DNA of 64,000 nucleotides, from the NCBI GenBank assembly GCA_040222455.1, contig JAVKDD010000027.1, positions 248,001-312,000 of the forward strand, written 5' to 3'. Origin of the DNA: RHLJ01 sp040222455 (GTDB lineage Bacteria; Bacteroidota; Rhodothermia; Balneolales; Balneolaceae). A program made the translations under genes and the position numbers. The notes under the pieces were generated by a model. The model saw nothing but the letters and a program-made list of their open reading frames with translations. It was not told the DNA's origin and made no database searches. Shown piece after piece: positions 9,268-17,577 of the stretch. How positions within the stretch are numbered: the first letter of the stretch is position 1; each line of letters opens with the position of its first letter.

Positions 9268-11490
9268 TTAGAAGTAAACCCTATAGAGTAAGCTAATATT
9301 TCTTCCAGGTTCGGGTCGTAAATCTTTTATCCTTGAAAGATGATTCTCATATTCCTCATTCAGAAGATTGGTTACATTTAATGAAAAGGTGTGGAGTAAT
9401 TTTTTTGTATCAAACCTATATTGCAAAAAAGTGTTTACGAGTGAATACGAATCTGTAGGCGTTTCAAATTCACCAAGTCTTGATTGAGAAGCCGCGTAAG
9501 TAAATCTGAGACCTGCTTCAAATCCAGAATTCACATATTTAAGAGAAGAATTTAACTTAAATGGAGGGATTTGTGGAAGCGATTGAGTTCCTGAATTTCC
9601 GGATAGGGATGTTGTATCCTGTTCTCCGATAGTAAAACTGGTAGATAAATCTACAACAAACTGATTTGATAGTTGAGTTTCACCGGATATTTCGAAGCCA
9701 TAAAGTTGAGCCTCAGTACCTACAAATTGGTAGTTTTCGAGTGTTGGGAAACGACTATTAAATACTCCCGTATTTTTTGCATAGTTAAAATTAAAAAAGT
9801 CATTATGGTAAATTGCTAACCGCGCGGCGGAAGCATTACCTTGCCATTTTACAAATACTTCTTTAGCTAAACTACGTTCAGGTTTTAATTCAGGGTTACC
9901 AATTTCAAAGCTGAATGATGCAAGGTGAGGTCCTTCTGAATAAAGTTCTTCAAGTGAAGGTGCTCGAAAGGAATGAAGTAGTACCGTTCCAACCGTAAAC
10001 CCTTTTCCAAAATCATACAAAATGTTTAGAGAGCTTGAAAGTGCATGAAAATCTTTTGCTCGAATATTTCCAATGGAAGAATTTGGATCGTCTTCTTTGG
10101 GCTTATTTAACACATAATCGTATCTAATACCCGCTTCTATTCTAAATGAATCAAAATCAATTTCCTCGATGAGAAAAGTTCCAAATTTATAGCTATTTGC
10201 ATCAGGTGTATCTGCACCAAAAACCGCATAATCCTCTATCTCTCCCCAAATCCCGATTTTACCTGTATCAAAAAAACCGATGCCACTATGATTAGCACTT
10301 ATTTGAGCGGTTGAGGTTACGAGCCCAAATTCAGTACCAATTGAACTGGTAGTTTCAAATTCTTTATGATTATAGTTATTAAGACTAAAATCACCTTCTA
10401 TGGTTTTGAATAAAGCGCCATTTAATAAATACTCTCCTTTCAAAACATAATTATACTTCCTCATTTCAATATCAACTCCTTCTGTGTGACCATTAGGATC
10501 TGGAGGAATTCCGTAGTTGCTGAGATAAGTTCCAAAAGATCCACCTAAATAGCCCCAATTTTGAATATAGCTAACACCCAGTGCGCTATTAGTAGTCTCA
10601 AATTGGGTGTTTTCAATGTTACCATTTGGCGTTTTGGTATCACCTCCAATTTTCCCATTTAGATTTGTATTAAATACAAAACTCTTAAATGGCACGGATA
10701 TATTGAGTGCTGTCGACGCACTTTCATTAACCGAATTAGCACCTAAAGTAGCCGTACCGTTAACAGAGTTCGGTTGGGAAGTGGAAATCAGATTATTAAC
10801 TACGTTAATGATTCCCCCAACAGCATTTGCTCCAAACTCTAGAACGGCAGCGCCTTTAGCTATTTGTATTTCTGCACTTGCGATTGGGTCAACTGAGACG
10901 GCATGATCTGCTGATTGATCAGATACATCTCCGGTTGATAATCCGTCTTGTAAAATGATTACTCTTTCGTCCCCTAAACCACGAATTACGGGTCTTGTTG
11001 TAGTATTTCCTAACGATCTTTGGTCAATTCCAGGTAGATTTGCTAATGTGTTAGCGAGTGTACTTCCTAAATCTCTTCTTAACGAGGTTCCAGAAATTGA
11101 TTCCGAGGTATGAGCAATATTTGAACCAGTAAGTATATTATCAGAAGCAACTATTTCGATGGTTTCTGAGGTAAGAATGGAAGGGCTAAGCTCAATATTG
11201 ATAGATAGATTCTCGGTTAAGTCAACTTTTCTTTTTTGTGTTTTAAACCCAATTCGATGTACACTTACGGTATAATTTCCTTCGGGTATATTCTTTAATT
11301 CAAAGATTCCATCAATATTTGATATAGTCGTTCTATTTAATTCTTCCAGATGCACGTAAGCAAAAGGAATAGGTTCATTTGTCTCTCGATCAGAAATAGA
11401 ACCTGAAATAATAAATGATTCCTCCAAAGGATCAATAGGGTTTCCCAACATTGATCCAAGGAGGAATGTAAAAATAAATAGAAGATTCAT
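9268..11490 (-). CDS. TonB-dependent outer-membrane receptor, ZnuD-like (metal uptake)
   Basis: This 740-residue receptor has a signal peptide, then a carboxypeptidase-regulatory-like beta domain (about 27-110, 'GSISDRETNEPIPFAYVHL'). A plug follows (about 125-240), containing 'TTRPVIRGLGDERVIILQDG' and 'DQSADHAVSVDPIAS', and then a 22-strand-type barrel ending with 'LRPEPGRNISLLYRVYF', an aromatic C-terminal strand. The plug's 'RPVIRGL..+R+.ILQ+G....D.S..HAV..DP' pattern and the 'EPGRN' ending are seen in ZnuD-type zinc receptors. The next two genes upstream encode a His/Asp-rich lipoprotein and a Cys/His protein, which supports uptake of a transition metal. Zinc is inferred; copper or a metal chelate is also possible. 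Confidence 0.85.
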   Translation of the reverse strand: MNLLFIFTFLLGSMLGNPIDPLEESFIISGSISDRETNEPIPFAYVHLEELNRTTISNIDGIFELKNIPEGNYTVSVHRIGFKTQKRKVDLTENLSINIELSPSILTSETIEIVASDNILTGSNIAHTSESISGTSLRRDLGSTLANTLANLPGIDQRSLGNTTTRPVIRGLGDERVIILQDGLSTGDVSDQSADHAVSVDPIASAEIQIAKGAAVLEFGANAVGGIINVVNNLISTSQPNSVNGTATLGANSVNESASTALNISVPFKSFVFNTNLNGKIGGDTKTPNGNIENTQFETTNSALGVSYIQNWGYLGGSFGTYLSNYGIPPDPNGHTEGVDIEMRKYNYVLKGEYLLNGALFKTIEGDFSLNNYNHKEFETTSSIGTEFGLVTSTAQISANHSGIGFFDTGKIGIWGEIEDYAVFGADTPDANSYKFGTFLIEEIDFDSFRIEAGIRYDYVLNKPKEDDPNSSIGNIRAKDFHALSSSLNILYDFGKGFTVGTVLLHSFRAPSLEELYSEGPHLASFSFEIGNPELKPERSLAKEVFVKWQGNASAARLAIYHNDFFNFNYAKNTGVFNSRFPTLENYQFVGTEAQLYGFEISGETQLSNQFVVDLSTSFTIGEQDTTSLSGNSGTQSLPQIPPFKLNSSLKYVNSGFEAGLRFTYAASQSRLGEFETPTDSYSLVNTFLQYRFDTKKLLHTFSLNVTNLLNEEYENHLSRIKDLRPEPGRNISLLYRVYF

Positions 11491-11976
11491 CTATAGTTTT
11501 GGTTGAGAAGCCGCTTCTACGTGAACATGAATATCCTGAGTATTAAAATCAGAATGATTGTTATGCATTAATTGAAGTGTCATATCGGTAATTCCTTCAG
11601 CCTCAGCGTGTATATGGAAACTCCATTTTCCATCTTCGTCGTGTTGTTCGAACTCAGCAATTCCATCATCTGCAAAGATAGCATTTAAGCTATATTCTGG
11701 TTCGTCTGGTTGAAATTCATCCCCATCATCAGCTAAAAACTGGATAGTGATTAAAGGAGTTTCTTCGCCCGGCTCTAGTTCAAATTCGCCGGTAATGGTT
11801 CCACCTGGCAGTTGTTCAACTTGTACTGCTCCATTCATATATAATCGGAAACCAGCTGGTTCAGAATGTTCATCGTGATCATCACCGGTTGAGTTATCAC
11901 AGGAGAAGAGTACTAATGCGCTAATAGCTATTATTGATATAGTTTTAATAGAATGTAAAAATGATAAATTTTTCAT
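11491..11976 (-). CDS. His/Asp-rich lipoprotein next to the metal receptor
   Basis: This 161-residue protein has a lipobox 'LVLFSC' at about residues 21-26, so the mature protein starts 'CDNSTGDDHDEHSEP'. Clusters of His, Asp and Glu recur: 'EFEQHDEDGKWSFHIHAEAEG' near 109-129 and 'MHNNHSDFNTQDIHVHVE' near 137-154. They look like metal-coordinating loops on a beta-sandwich. Its stop directly abuts the receptor start (no gap), so the two are translated from one message. The likely role is periplasmic or outer-leaflet metal capture for the TonB receptor; this is inference from composition and position. I do not recognise a named family. Confidence 0.7.
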   Translation of the reverse strand: MKNLSFLHSIKTISIIAISALVLFSCDNSTGDDHDEHSEPAGFRLYMNGAVQVEQLPGGTITGEFELEPGEETPLITIQFLADDGDEFQPDEPEYSLNAIFADDGIAEFEQHDEDGKWSFHIHAEAEGITDMTLQLMHNNHSDFNTQDIHVHVEAASQPKL

Positions 11977-12039
11977 GGCTTATGAAAGTAGTAATTAAAA
12001 ATTTGTGTAATAAAATGGGAATGGGTCTGATTTAACAGA

Positions 12040-12348
12040 CTATGCCATGAAAGGGGGAGCGCGACCAAGTTTTGAATAAATCCTGTCAATTTCAGAATTA
12101 CCTTCACTATAAAATGAAGAATAAATTTCTCCAAATAGATAGACTTCTGTAGAGTGGTTTATTTCAAAATCACTGGAAACTATAAGAGTACAAATTGGGC
12201 ATATAATTTCATTTTGCACAAAATGTTGCTCTTCAGCATGATCTAAACATTCGAGCCCTTCACTATGATAATGTGTTAAGGAACCGAATAGACCTGCTAT
12301 TGCAATAAATGCAACGAGAGAATATTTATATGTGATTCTTTTACTCAA
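12040..12348 (-). CDS. Small Cys/His exported protein with CPIC motif, DUF2946-like
   Basis: This 102-residue protein has one N-terminal hydrophobic segment (about 8-25, signal or anchor). It then has 'THYHSEGLECLDHAEEQHF' and 'CPICTLI', with a C-terminal 'LGRAPPF'. The His-rich stretch, the CxxC pair and the terminal R-A-P-P resemble the small DUF2946-type proteins found beside metal receptors. It is first in the minus-strand unit, 63 bases before the His-rich lipoprotein gene and that gene's receptor partner. A metal-sensing or metal-relay role is inference. The upstream region holds a TATTTTTG -7-like box on the same strand. Confidence 0.65.
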   Translation of the reverse strand: MSKRITYKYSLVAFIAIAGLFGSLTHYHSEGLECLDHAEEQHFVQNEIICPICTLIVSSDFEINHSTEVYLFGEIYSSFYSEGNSEIDRIYSKLGRAPPFMA

Positions 12349-12406
12349 ACTTGGTATAAGTGATAAATCTGTGATTAATACAATGCAATTTATTGATATA
12401 ATGTTC

Positions 12407-12414
12407 CAAAAATA
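12407..12414 (-). promoter_or_regulatory. Candidate -7 promoter box for the metal-uptake operon
   Basis: On the minus strand the sequence is TATTTTTG, which fits the Bacteroidota -7 consensus TAnnTTTG. It would start transcription about 50 bases before the ATG at 12348. A clear -33 TTTG is not seen, only a TTTA at roughly the right distance. Confidence 0.35.
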
Positions 12415-12450
12415 TTCTTTAAAAGTAAATGAGTTTAAATACTATTACAA

Positions 12451-12795
12451 ATGGCAGAATTTTATGAAGTAGCAAGCGAATGGTTTTTTGGATTAGGAGA
12501 AAAATATGGAGTAAATCCGATTATTTTTGGAAGTATTTATATTGGTGCCATACCTTTTTTCACCCTTTCTATTGGCTGGTTGATTCGAAATTACAAAAAT
12601 AATAAACCTATTATTTTTCCTACGCTTAGTGCAGGATTCTTTTTTGTGTCAGCATATCTGTATTTAATAATTGCAGGTAAAAACGTTCCTTTTTGGGTAT
12701 ATCTTTTTATTATCGCATTAGTGGTTGGTGGAGGTATTTCTACCTATAAAAAAGTTCAAAATAAAATTGAAGCTGCAAGTAAAGAACAGGAATGA
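12451..12795 (+). CDS. Small 3-TM membrane protein, paralogue A
   Basis: This 114-residue protein has three predicted membrane helices (about 24-44, 54-72, 79-97), separated by a basic loop 'RNYKNNKP', and a short charged C-terminus. It shares with the next gene the N-terminal signature 'E+.G.NPI+F..+YIG+IP' and the central 'P...+.FFF+....Y+.I.G+NV..WVY' pattern, so the two arose by tandem duplication. The stop codon overlaps the next start (ATGA), implying translational coupling. I recognise no named family. The protein is probably in the inner membrane, perhaps as a heteromeric pair with its paralogue. Confidence 0.7.
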   Translation: MAEFYEVASEWFFGLGEKYGVNPIIFGSIYIGAIPFFTLSIGWLIRNYKNNKPIIFPTLSAGFFFVSAYLYLIIAGKNVPFWVYLFIIALVVGGGISTYKKVQNKIEAASKEQE

Positions 12796-13130
12796 TGGAG
12801 TTTTTGGAAAGTTTTTGGATTAAAATAAACGAGATGGGGGTAGAGCATAATGTTAATCCTATTCTTTTCGCTATTCTATATATTGGTTCAATTCCTCCAT
12901 ACATGGGTTCAATGGTATGGGCAGTGAAAAATCACAGGAGGAAAAAAGGGGTAGTACTTCCTATTATAAGTACACTTTTTTTCTTCATTCTCCCCGCACT
13001 TTATGTGGCAATTTTTGGGAGGAACGTGGCTTGGTGGGTATATACCATTATTGCTTTTATGGTTGTTTATGGTTCTTATTCTGTGTTTAAAAAGCTTAAG
13101 TCAAAGCTTGAAGAAACGACCTCTGAATAG
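12792..13130 (+). CDS. Small 3-TM membrane protein, paralogue B
   Basis: This 112-residue protein is the second member of a tandem pair with the same three-helix layout as the preceding gene. Its shared motifs are 'VNPILFAILYIGSIPPY', a basic loop 'KNHRRKKG', and 'FGRNVAWWVYTIIAFMV'. It starts at an ATGA overlap with the upstream stop, and a second in-frame ATG follows directly. It differs from its partner by the extra aromatic pair WW in the third helix and a longer charged C-terminal tail. The function is unknown. Pyruvate phosphate dikinase follows after a 130-base gap with its own ribosome-binding site. Confidence 0.7.
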   Translation: MMEFLESFWIKINEMGVEHNVNPILFAILYIGSIPPYMGSMVWAVKNHRRKKGVVLPIISTLFFFILPALYVAIFGRNVAWWVYTIIAFMVVYGSYSVFKKLKSKLEETTSE

Positions 13131-13260
13131 AGCATCAAATCTACATCATTTCTTCATATTGAATGGAGACCTTGAATCGAGTAAAAAATAATGATGACTC
13201 TTAAACAATATTTCTTCAAAAGTTTGAGAGCCCTGAACAAATCTAATAGAGGTTTTAGAA

Positions 13261-15924
13261 ATGGCAGATTCAAAGTATGTATACCGTTTTGGAAAAACAA
13301 CTGACGGAAACCGCACAATGCGAGAATTGATTGGAGGAAAAGGGGCGAATTTAGCCGAAATGTGTAATATTGGAATTCCGGTACCTCCTGGGTTCACTAT
13401 TTCAACAGAAGCATGTAAGTTCTCCATCGATAATTCTATGAAATGGCCAGAAGGTCTCGAAGATCAAATTAAAGCAGGCATTAAGCATATCGAAAGTGAT
13501 ATGGGTGCTAAGTTAGGAGATTCAGAGAATCCATTGTTAATATCAGTACGATCAGGAGCTGCTGTTTCTATGCCTGGTATGATGGATACCATTCTTAATT
13601 TAGGAATTAATGATAAAGTGGTAGATGCTCTTATCAATAAAACTGGAAATGAGCGTTTTGTATATGATAGTTACCGCCGTTTTATTGATATGTTTGGGGA
13701 TGTGGTAATGGGTGTAAGTCACGAATACTTTGAAAATGCAATCGAACGTCTAAAAGATGAAGTAGGAATTAAAGATGATATAAACCTTAGTACCGAACAT
13801 CTAAAAGAATTAGTAGATCGATATAAAGCTATTTACAGAAAACATACTGGACATATGTTTCCTGAAAATCCATTTGAACAACTTAAATTTGCTGTTAACG
13901 CGGTATTCTCATCATGGAATAGCAGTAGAGCTATTAAATATAGAGAAATTAGTCATATTTCAGGATTGGTTGGAACGGGTGTTAATGTTCAGGCAATGGT
14001 GTTTGGAAATATGAGTGAAAAAAGCTCTACTGGGGTTTGTTTTACAAGAAATCCTTCCACAGGATTTAATGAACTTTACGGCGAATTTTTAATCAATGCG
14101 CAAGGCGAAGATGTTGTGGCTGGGATCAGAACTCCTCAGCCGATTAGCAAAATGAAAAGTGAAATGCCTGAGGTATATGACGAATTACTTGGCTATACCA
14201 ATAAGCTTGAAGCTCATTATAAAAATATGCAAGATATCGAGTTTACAATTCAGGAAGGTAAACTCTTCATCCTACAAACAAGAAACGGTAAACGGACTGG
14301 TTCAGCTGCAATAAAAATTGCAGTAGACTTAGTAAATCAAGGTGTTATTTCAAAAGAAGACGCTATTGGTGGTTTAGTTGAGCCAGAGCATATTGAGCAA
14401 CTTTTACACCCTCAATTTTCTACTGTTGATGTACTTGAGAAAGAAATTATTGGCAAAGGTTTACCAGCATCGCCTGGTGCAGCCGTTGGAAAAGTAGTTT
14501 TTAGTTCAAAAGAAGCAGAAAAAGCTGCAGAAAATGGCGAAATGGTGATTTTAGTTCGAATTGAAACTAGTCCCGAAGATGTAGGAGGTATGGGTTCAGC
14601 CGAAGGTATTTTAACTTCAAGAGGAGGAATGACCAGCCATGCCGCAGTTGTTGCCAGAGGTTGGGGTAAACCATGTGTGGCTGGTTGTAGCGACATCGTA
14701 ATTAATTACAAAGCTAAAACCTTTACTAACGGTGAAATAACCATTCATGAAGGAGATTGGATTTCACTGGATGGGACTCGAGGATTAATTATTAAAGGTC
14801 AACGTGAAATGTTTCCACCTGTTCTAAGCGAAGAATATGAAACTTTTATGAGATGGGTTTCTTCTTTCGAAAGTATGGAAGTTAGAGCTAATGCCGAAAC
14901 ACCTGAAGATGCTGAACTTGCCATTACTCTGGGAGCAAAAGGAATTGGACTTGCTCGTACTGAACATATGTTCTTTAAAGATGATAGAGTTACCGCTGTT
15001 CGTAGAATGATTATAGCAGAAACAGAAGAAGAGCGCCGAAATGCAATTCTTGAACTTCTTCCATATCAAAAAGAAGATTTCAAAGGAATTTTCAAAGCTA
15101 TGGATGGCTTACCCGTTACTGTGAGATTGCTAGATCCACCACTTCATGAATTTCTTCCGCATTCTAAAGAAGAAGTGAAAACGGTAGCAGAACAACTTGG
15201 GATTTCAAAAGAAATTCTAGTCCGAAAAATTGATGGATTAAAAGAATTCAACCCAATGTTAGGTCACCGTGGTTGTAGACTTGGTATAACTCACCCAGAA
15301 ATTACTGAAATGCAGACACGAGCTATTTTGGAAGCAGCTCTTGAATTAAAGAAAGAAGATATTAATGCGATTCCAGAAATAATGGTGCCATTAGTAGGTT
15401 CATTTCGTGAGTTTAGAAACCAAAAAAGGATTATAGAGAAAGTAGCTACTCAAGTATTTAAAGAGTACGATGACAGTATCGAATTCAAAATTGGCACAAT
15501 GATAGAGGTTCCAAGAGCAGCTCTAGTTGCTGATAAGATAGCTTCTGAAGCTGAGTTCTTTTCATTTGGTACTAACGACTTAACACAAATGACTTTAGGA
15601 TACAGTAGAGATGATGCTGCTAAATTTATTCCTCAGTATTTAGAAGAAGGAATTCTAAAAGAAGATCCATTCCAAACATTAGATATTGAGGGAGTAGGTC
15701 AATTAGTTCAAATGGGTACCGAATTAGGTCGATCTACAAATCCAGATATAAAAATCGGAATTTGTGGCGAACATGGCGGTGATCCGGCAAGCATCGAGTT
15801 TTGCTATCAGCTCGGGATGAACTATGTATCTTGTTCACCATATAGAGTACCTATTGCTCATTTAGCATTGGCACAATCTGCAATAAAAGATCATCTTAAA
15901 ACAAGAAAAACTGAATTAGTATAA
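13261..15924 (+). CDS. ppdK: Pyruvate, phosphate dikinase
   Basis: This full-length 887-residue enzyme interconverts pyruvate + ATP + Pi with phosphoenolpyruvate + AMP + PPi. The N-terminal ATP-grasp part begins 'GGKGANLAEM'. The swivelling domain carries 'GGMTSHAAVVARGWGKPCV' with the phosphoryl-carrier His 460. The C-terminal PEP/pyruvate TIM barrel has 'GHRGCRLGI', 'FGTNDLTQMT' and the catalytic-Cys motif 'GICGEHGGDP' near residue 835. All domains are intact. A good Shine-Dalgarno (AGAGG) sits 10 bases before the ATG. It stands alone and probably serves gluconeogenic or PPi-linked glycolytic flux. It is followed by the long hairpin at 15950-16016. Confidence 0.97.
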   Translation: MADSKYVYRFGKTTDGNRTMRELIGGKGANLAEMCNIGIPVPPGFTISTEACKFSIDNSMKWPEGLEDQIKAGIKHIESDMGAKLGDSENPLLISVRSGAAVSMPGMMDTILNLGINDKVVDALINKTGNERFVYDSYRRFIDMFGDVVMGVSHEYFENAIERLKDEVGIKDDINLSTEHLKELVDRYKAIYRKHTGHMFPENPFEQLKFAVNAVFSSWNSSRAIKYREISHISGLVGTGVNVQAMVFGNMSEKSSTGVCFTRNPSTGFNELYGEFLINAQGEDVVAGIRTPQPISKMKSEMPEVYDELLGYTNKLEAHYKNMQDIEFTIQEGKLFILQTRNGKRTGSAAIKIAVDLVNQGVISKEDAIGGLVEPEHIEQLLHPQFSTVDVLEKEIIGKGLPASPGAAVGKVVFSSKEAEKAAENGEMVILVRIETSPEDVGGMGSAEGILTSRGGMTSHAAVVARGWGKPCVAGCSDIVINYKAKTFTNGEITIHEGDWISLDGTRGLIIKGQREMFPPVLSEEYETFMRWVSSFESMEVRANAETPEDAELAITLGAKGIGLARTEHMFFKDDRVTAVRRMIIAETEEERRNAILELLPYQKEDFKGIFKAMDGLPVTVRLLDPPLHEFLPHSKEEVKTVAEQLGISKEILVRKIDGLKEFNPMLGHRGCRLGITHPEITEMQTRAILEAALELKKEDINAIPEIMVPLVGSFREFRNQKRIIEKVATQVFKEYDDSIEFKIGTMIEVPRAALVADKIASEAEFFSFGTNDLTQMTLGYSRDDAAKFIPQYLEEGILKEDPFQTLDIEGVGQLVQMGTELGRSTNPDIKIGICGEHGGDPASIEFCYQLGMNYVSCSPYRVPIAHLALAQSAIKDHLKTRKTELV

Positions 15925-15949
15925 AAATTATATGTTATAGAAACGTTAT

Positions 15950-16016
15950 GCTTCGAGGTTTGGTAGTAGTAATCAGTAAGTTATCTTGATTATTATTTCC
16001 AACTCGGAGCTTTTTT
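15950..16016 (+). promoter_or_regulatory. Long hairpin with T-run that covers the ribosome-binding site of the next gene
   Basis: The arm at 15950-15975 pairs with 15987-16010 around an 11-base loop (15976-15986), giving about 23 pairs with one bulge and two unpaired positions. Three of the pairs are G-U in the plus-strand RNA but would be A-C in the minus-strand RNA, so the fold is meant for the plus strand. The stem ends in six T at 16011-16016, which run straight into the ATG at 16017. The only Shine-Dalgarno for that ATG, CGGAG at 16005-16009, lies inside the 3' arm. It can act as the ppdK terminator, as an attenuator, or as an RBS-sequestering switch. Confidence 0.75.
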
Positions 16017-17498
16017 ATGTCAAAATTCGAATTCGATAGTATTGTTATTGGTGGAGGAGCTGCTGGTTTAACAGCTTCAGGTATTTCAGCTAATGTAGGT
16101 GCTAAAACAATGATGATAGAGCGTCATCGACTTGGTGGAGATTGCACCTGGACGGGATGTGTGCCAAGCAAAGTTTTATTGAAAGCAGGAAAAGTAGCTC
16201 AGAATATCCGTGAAGCTAGTAAATTTGGATTGATTAATACCGAACCAGATATCAATTTTAAAAATGTAATTGACCATGTCCATAATGTCAGGAATGAAAT
16301 TTATGATGAAGCTGACGATCCTAAAATTTATGAGAACCAGAACATCGAAGTAGTTTTTGGAGCTGCTTCATTTATAGACCCGCACACTCTAGAGATAAAG
16401 TTGGAAAATGGAGAAACACGAAAAGTAACTTCTAAATATATTTTTATTGCAAGCGGGGCAAGAGCATTTATTCCATCCATCGAAGGTTTAGATTCTATTG
16501 ATTATCATACTAATGAATCGCTATTCGAAATTGAGAACCTTCCAGAAGAACTCTTGATTATTGGAGGTGGTCCAATAGGAACAGAAATGAGCCAGGCTTT
16601 TACCAATTTAGGTTCTAAAGTTACCGTGATTGATATGGCAGATCGTATTATGCAAAATGACGATGAAGAACTGGTTGAGATTTTGATGGCTGAATTGAAA
16701 GCGCAGGGCGTGAATTATGCTTTGAATGCTTCAATCAAAAAAATTACAAGAAAAGGTGATCGAGTAGAGGTTCTCGTTGAACAAGAGGGAGAAGAGAACA
16801 TAATTTCTGGCACTGATTTACTTATAGCAACAGGAAGAAGAGCTAATACTGAAGAACTAAACTTAGAAAAGGCTGGCGTTAGGGTAGGGAATAAAGGAAT
16901 TCAAGTGAATGATTCATGCCAAACAAATGTGAGCCATATTTATGCGATTGGAGATGTAAACGGTCGATATCAATTCACACATATGAGTGAACACACGGCA
17001 AAAGTAGCAACGACGAGTGCATTGCTTAAAATTCCTATGAAAATTGATAAAAAGAATGTGCCTTGGGTTACCTTTACTGAACCCGAGTTAGCTCATGTTG
17101 GGCAAACTGAAGAGCAATTAAAAAGTAATGGCACTAGTTTTGAGGTATATCGATTTCCCTATTCGAAAATAGATCGAGCATTAATGGAAAATGAAACAAC
17201 AGGCTTGATCAAGATTTTTGCAAATAAGCTAACCGGAAAAATTTATGGGGCATGCGTGGTAGGCGCTCATGCCGGAGAATATATAGCAGAATATGCTTTG
17301 GCTATGAAAAATGGAGTAAGTATGAGAGGCATTGCCGACACTATTCATCCATATCCTACTTGGGCGTTAGGGGCAAGAAGAGCGGCTGATCAATGGTATA
17401 TTAAGAATCAAAGCGAATGGTCGGTAAAATTGATTAAAACAGTATTTGGCTATAAAGGAAAAATTCCCGATTTCAGTGATCCAGACCGTGTTGTTTAA
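16017..17498 (+). CDS. Mercuric-reductase-like FAD/NAD(P) disulfide oxidoreductase
   Basis: This 493-residue class I pyridine-nucleotide-disulfide oxidoreductase contains an FAD dinucleotide fold 'GGGAAGLTASGI' (about 11-22) and the redox-active motif 'GGDCTWTGCVPSK' (about 41-53). The NAD(P) fold 'IIGGGPIGTEMSQAF' is near 182, 'YAIGDVNG' is the second FAD motif, and a C-terminal dimerisation domain with 'HPYPTW' follows. The motif and spacing match the MerA-like subfamily, but the N-terminal heavy-metal domain and C-terminal vicinal cysteines of true MerA are absent. Mercury reduction is therefore unlikely; it may be a thiol-disulfide or quinone reductase. The ATG abuts the T-run of the hairpin at 15950-16016, which suggests regulated expression. 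Confidence 0.85.
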   Translation: MSKFEFDSIVIGGGAAGLTASGISANVGAKTMMIERHRLGGDCTWTGCVPSKVLLKAGKVAQNIREASKFGLINTEPDINFKNVIDHVHNVRNEIYDEADDPKIYENQNIEVVFGAASFIDPHTLEIKLENGETRKVTSKYIFIASGARAFIPSIEGLDSIDYHTNESLFEIENLPEELLIIGGGPIGTEMSQAFTNLGSKVTVIDMADRIMQNDDEELVEILMAELKAQGVNYALNASIKKITRKGDRVEVLVEQEGEENIISGTDLLIATGRRANTEELNLEKAGVRVGNKGIQVNDSCQTNVSHIYAIGDVNGRYQFTHMSEHTAKVATTSALLKIPMKIDKKNVPWVTFTEPELAHVGQTEEQLKSNGTSFEVYRFPYSKIDRALMENETTGLIKIFANKLTGKIYGACVVGAHAGEYIAEYALAMKNGVSMRGIADTIHPYPTWALGARRAADQWYIKNQSEWSVKLIKTVFGYKGKIPDFSDPDRVV

Positions 17499-17521
17499 GA
17501 ACTAATATAAACCTTGTTGAG

Positions 17522-17555
17522 GTGTGATGTTATAAATCATAACTTTATCTCACAC
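17522..17555 (+). other. Two-part inverted repeat in the intergenic gap
   Basis: GTGTGA at 17522-17527 pairs with TCACAC at 17550-17555, and inside it GTTAT at 17529-17533 pairs with ATAAC at 17539-17543. No T-run follows, so it is a weak terminator candidate at best. It could be an RNA structure before the GTG-started gene at 17578. Confidence 0.4.
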
Positions 17556-17577
17556 TCATTTCAATCCATTTTCAGAC

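Noticed and set aside
12349..12450. Zur/Fur box before the metal operon
   Set aside because: AT-rich palindrome-like words occur (around 12391-12402), but none forms a convincing two-arm site.
16017..17498. True mercuric reductase (merA) and a mercury-resistance locus
   Set aside because: The protein lacks the heavy-metal domain and the C-terminal cysteine pair, and no merR, merT or merP is nearby.
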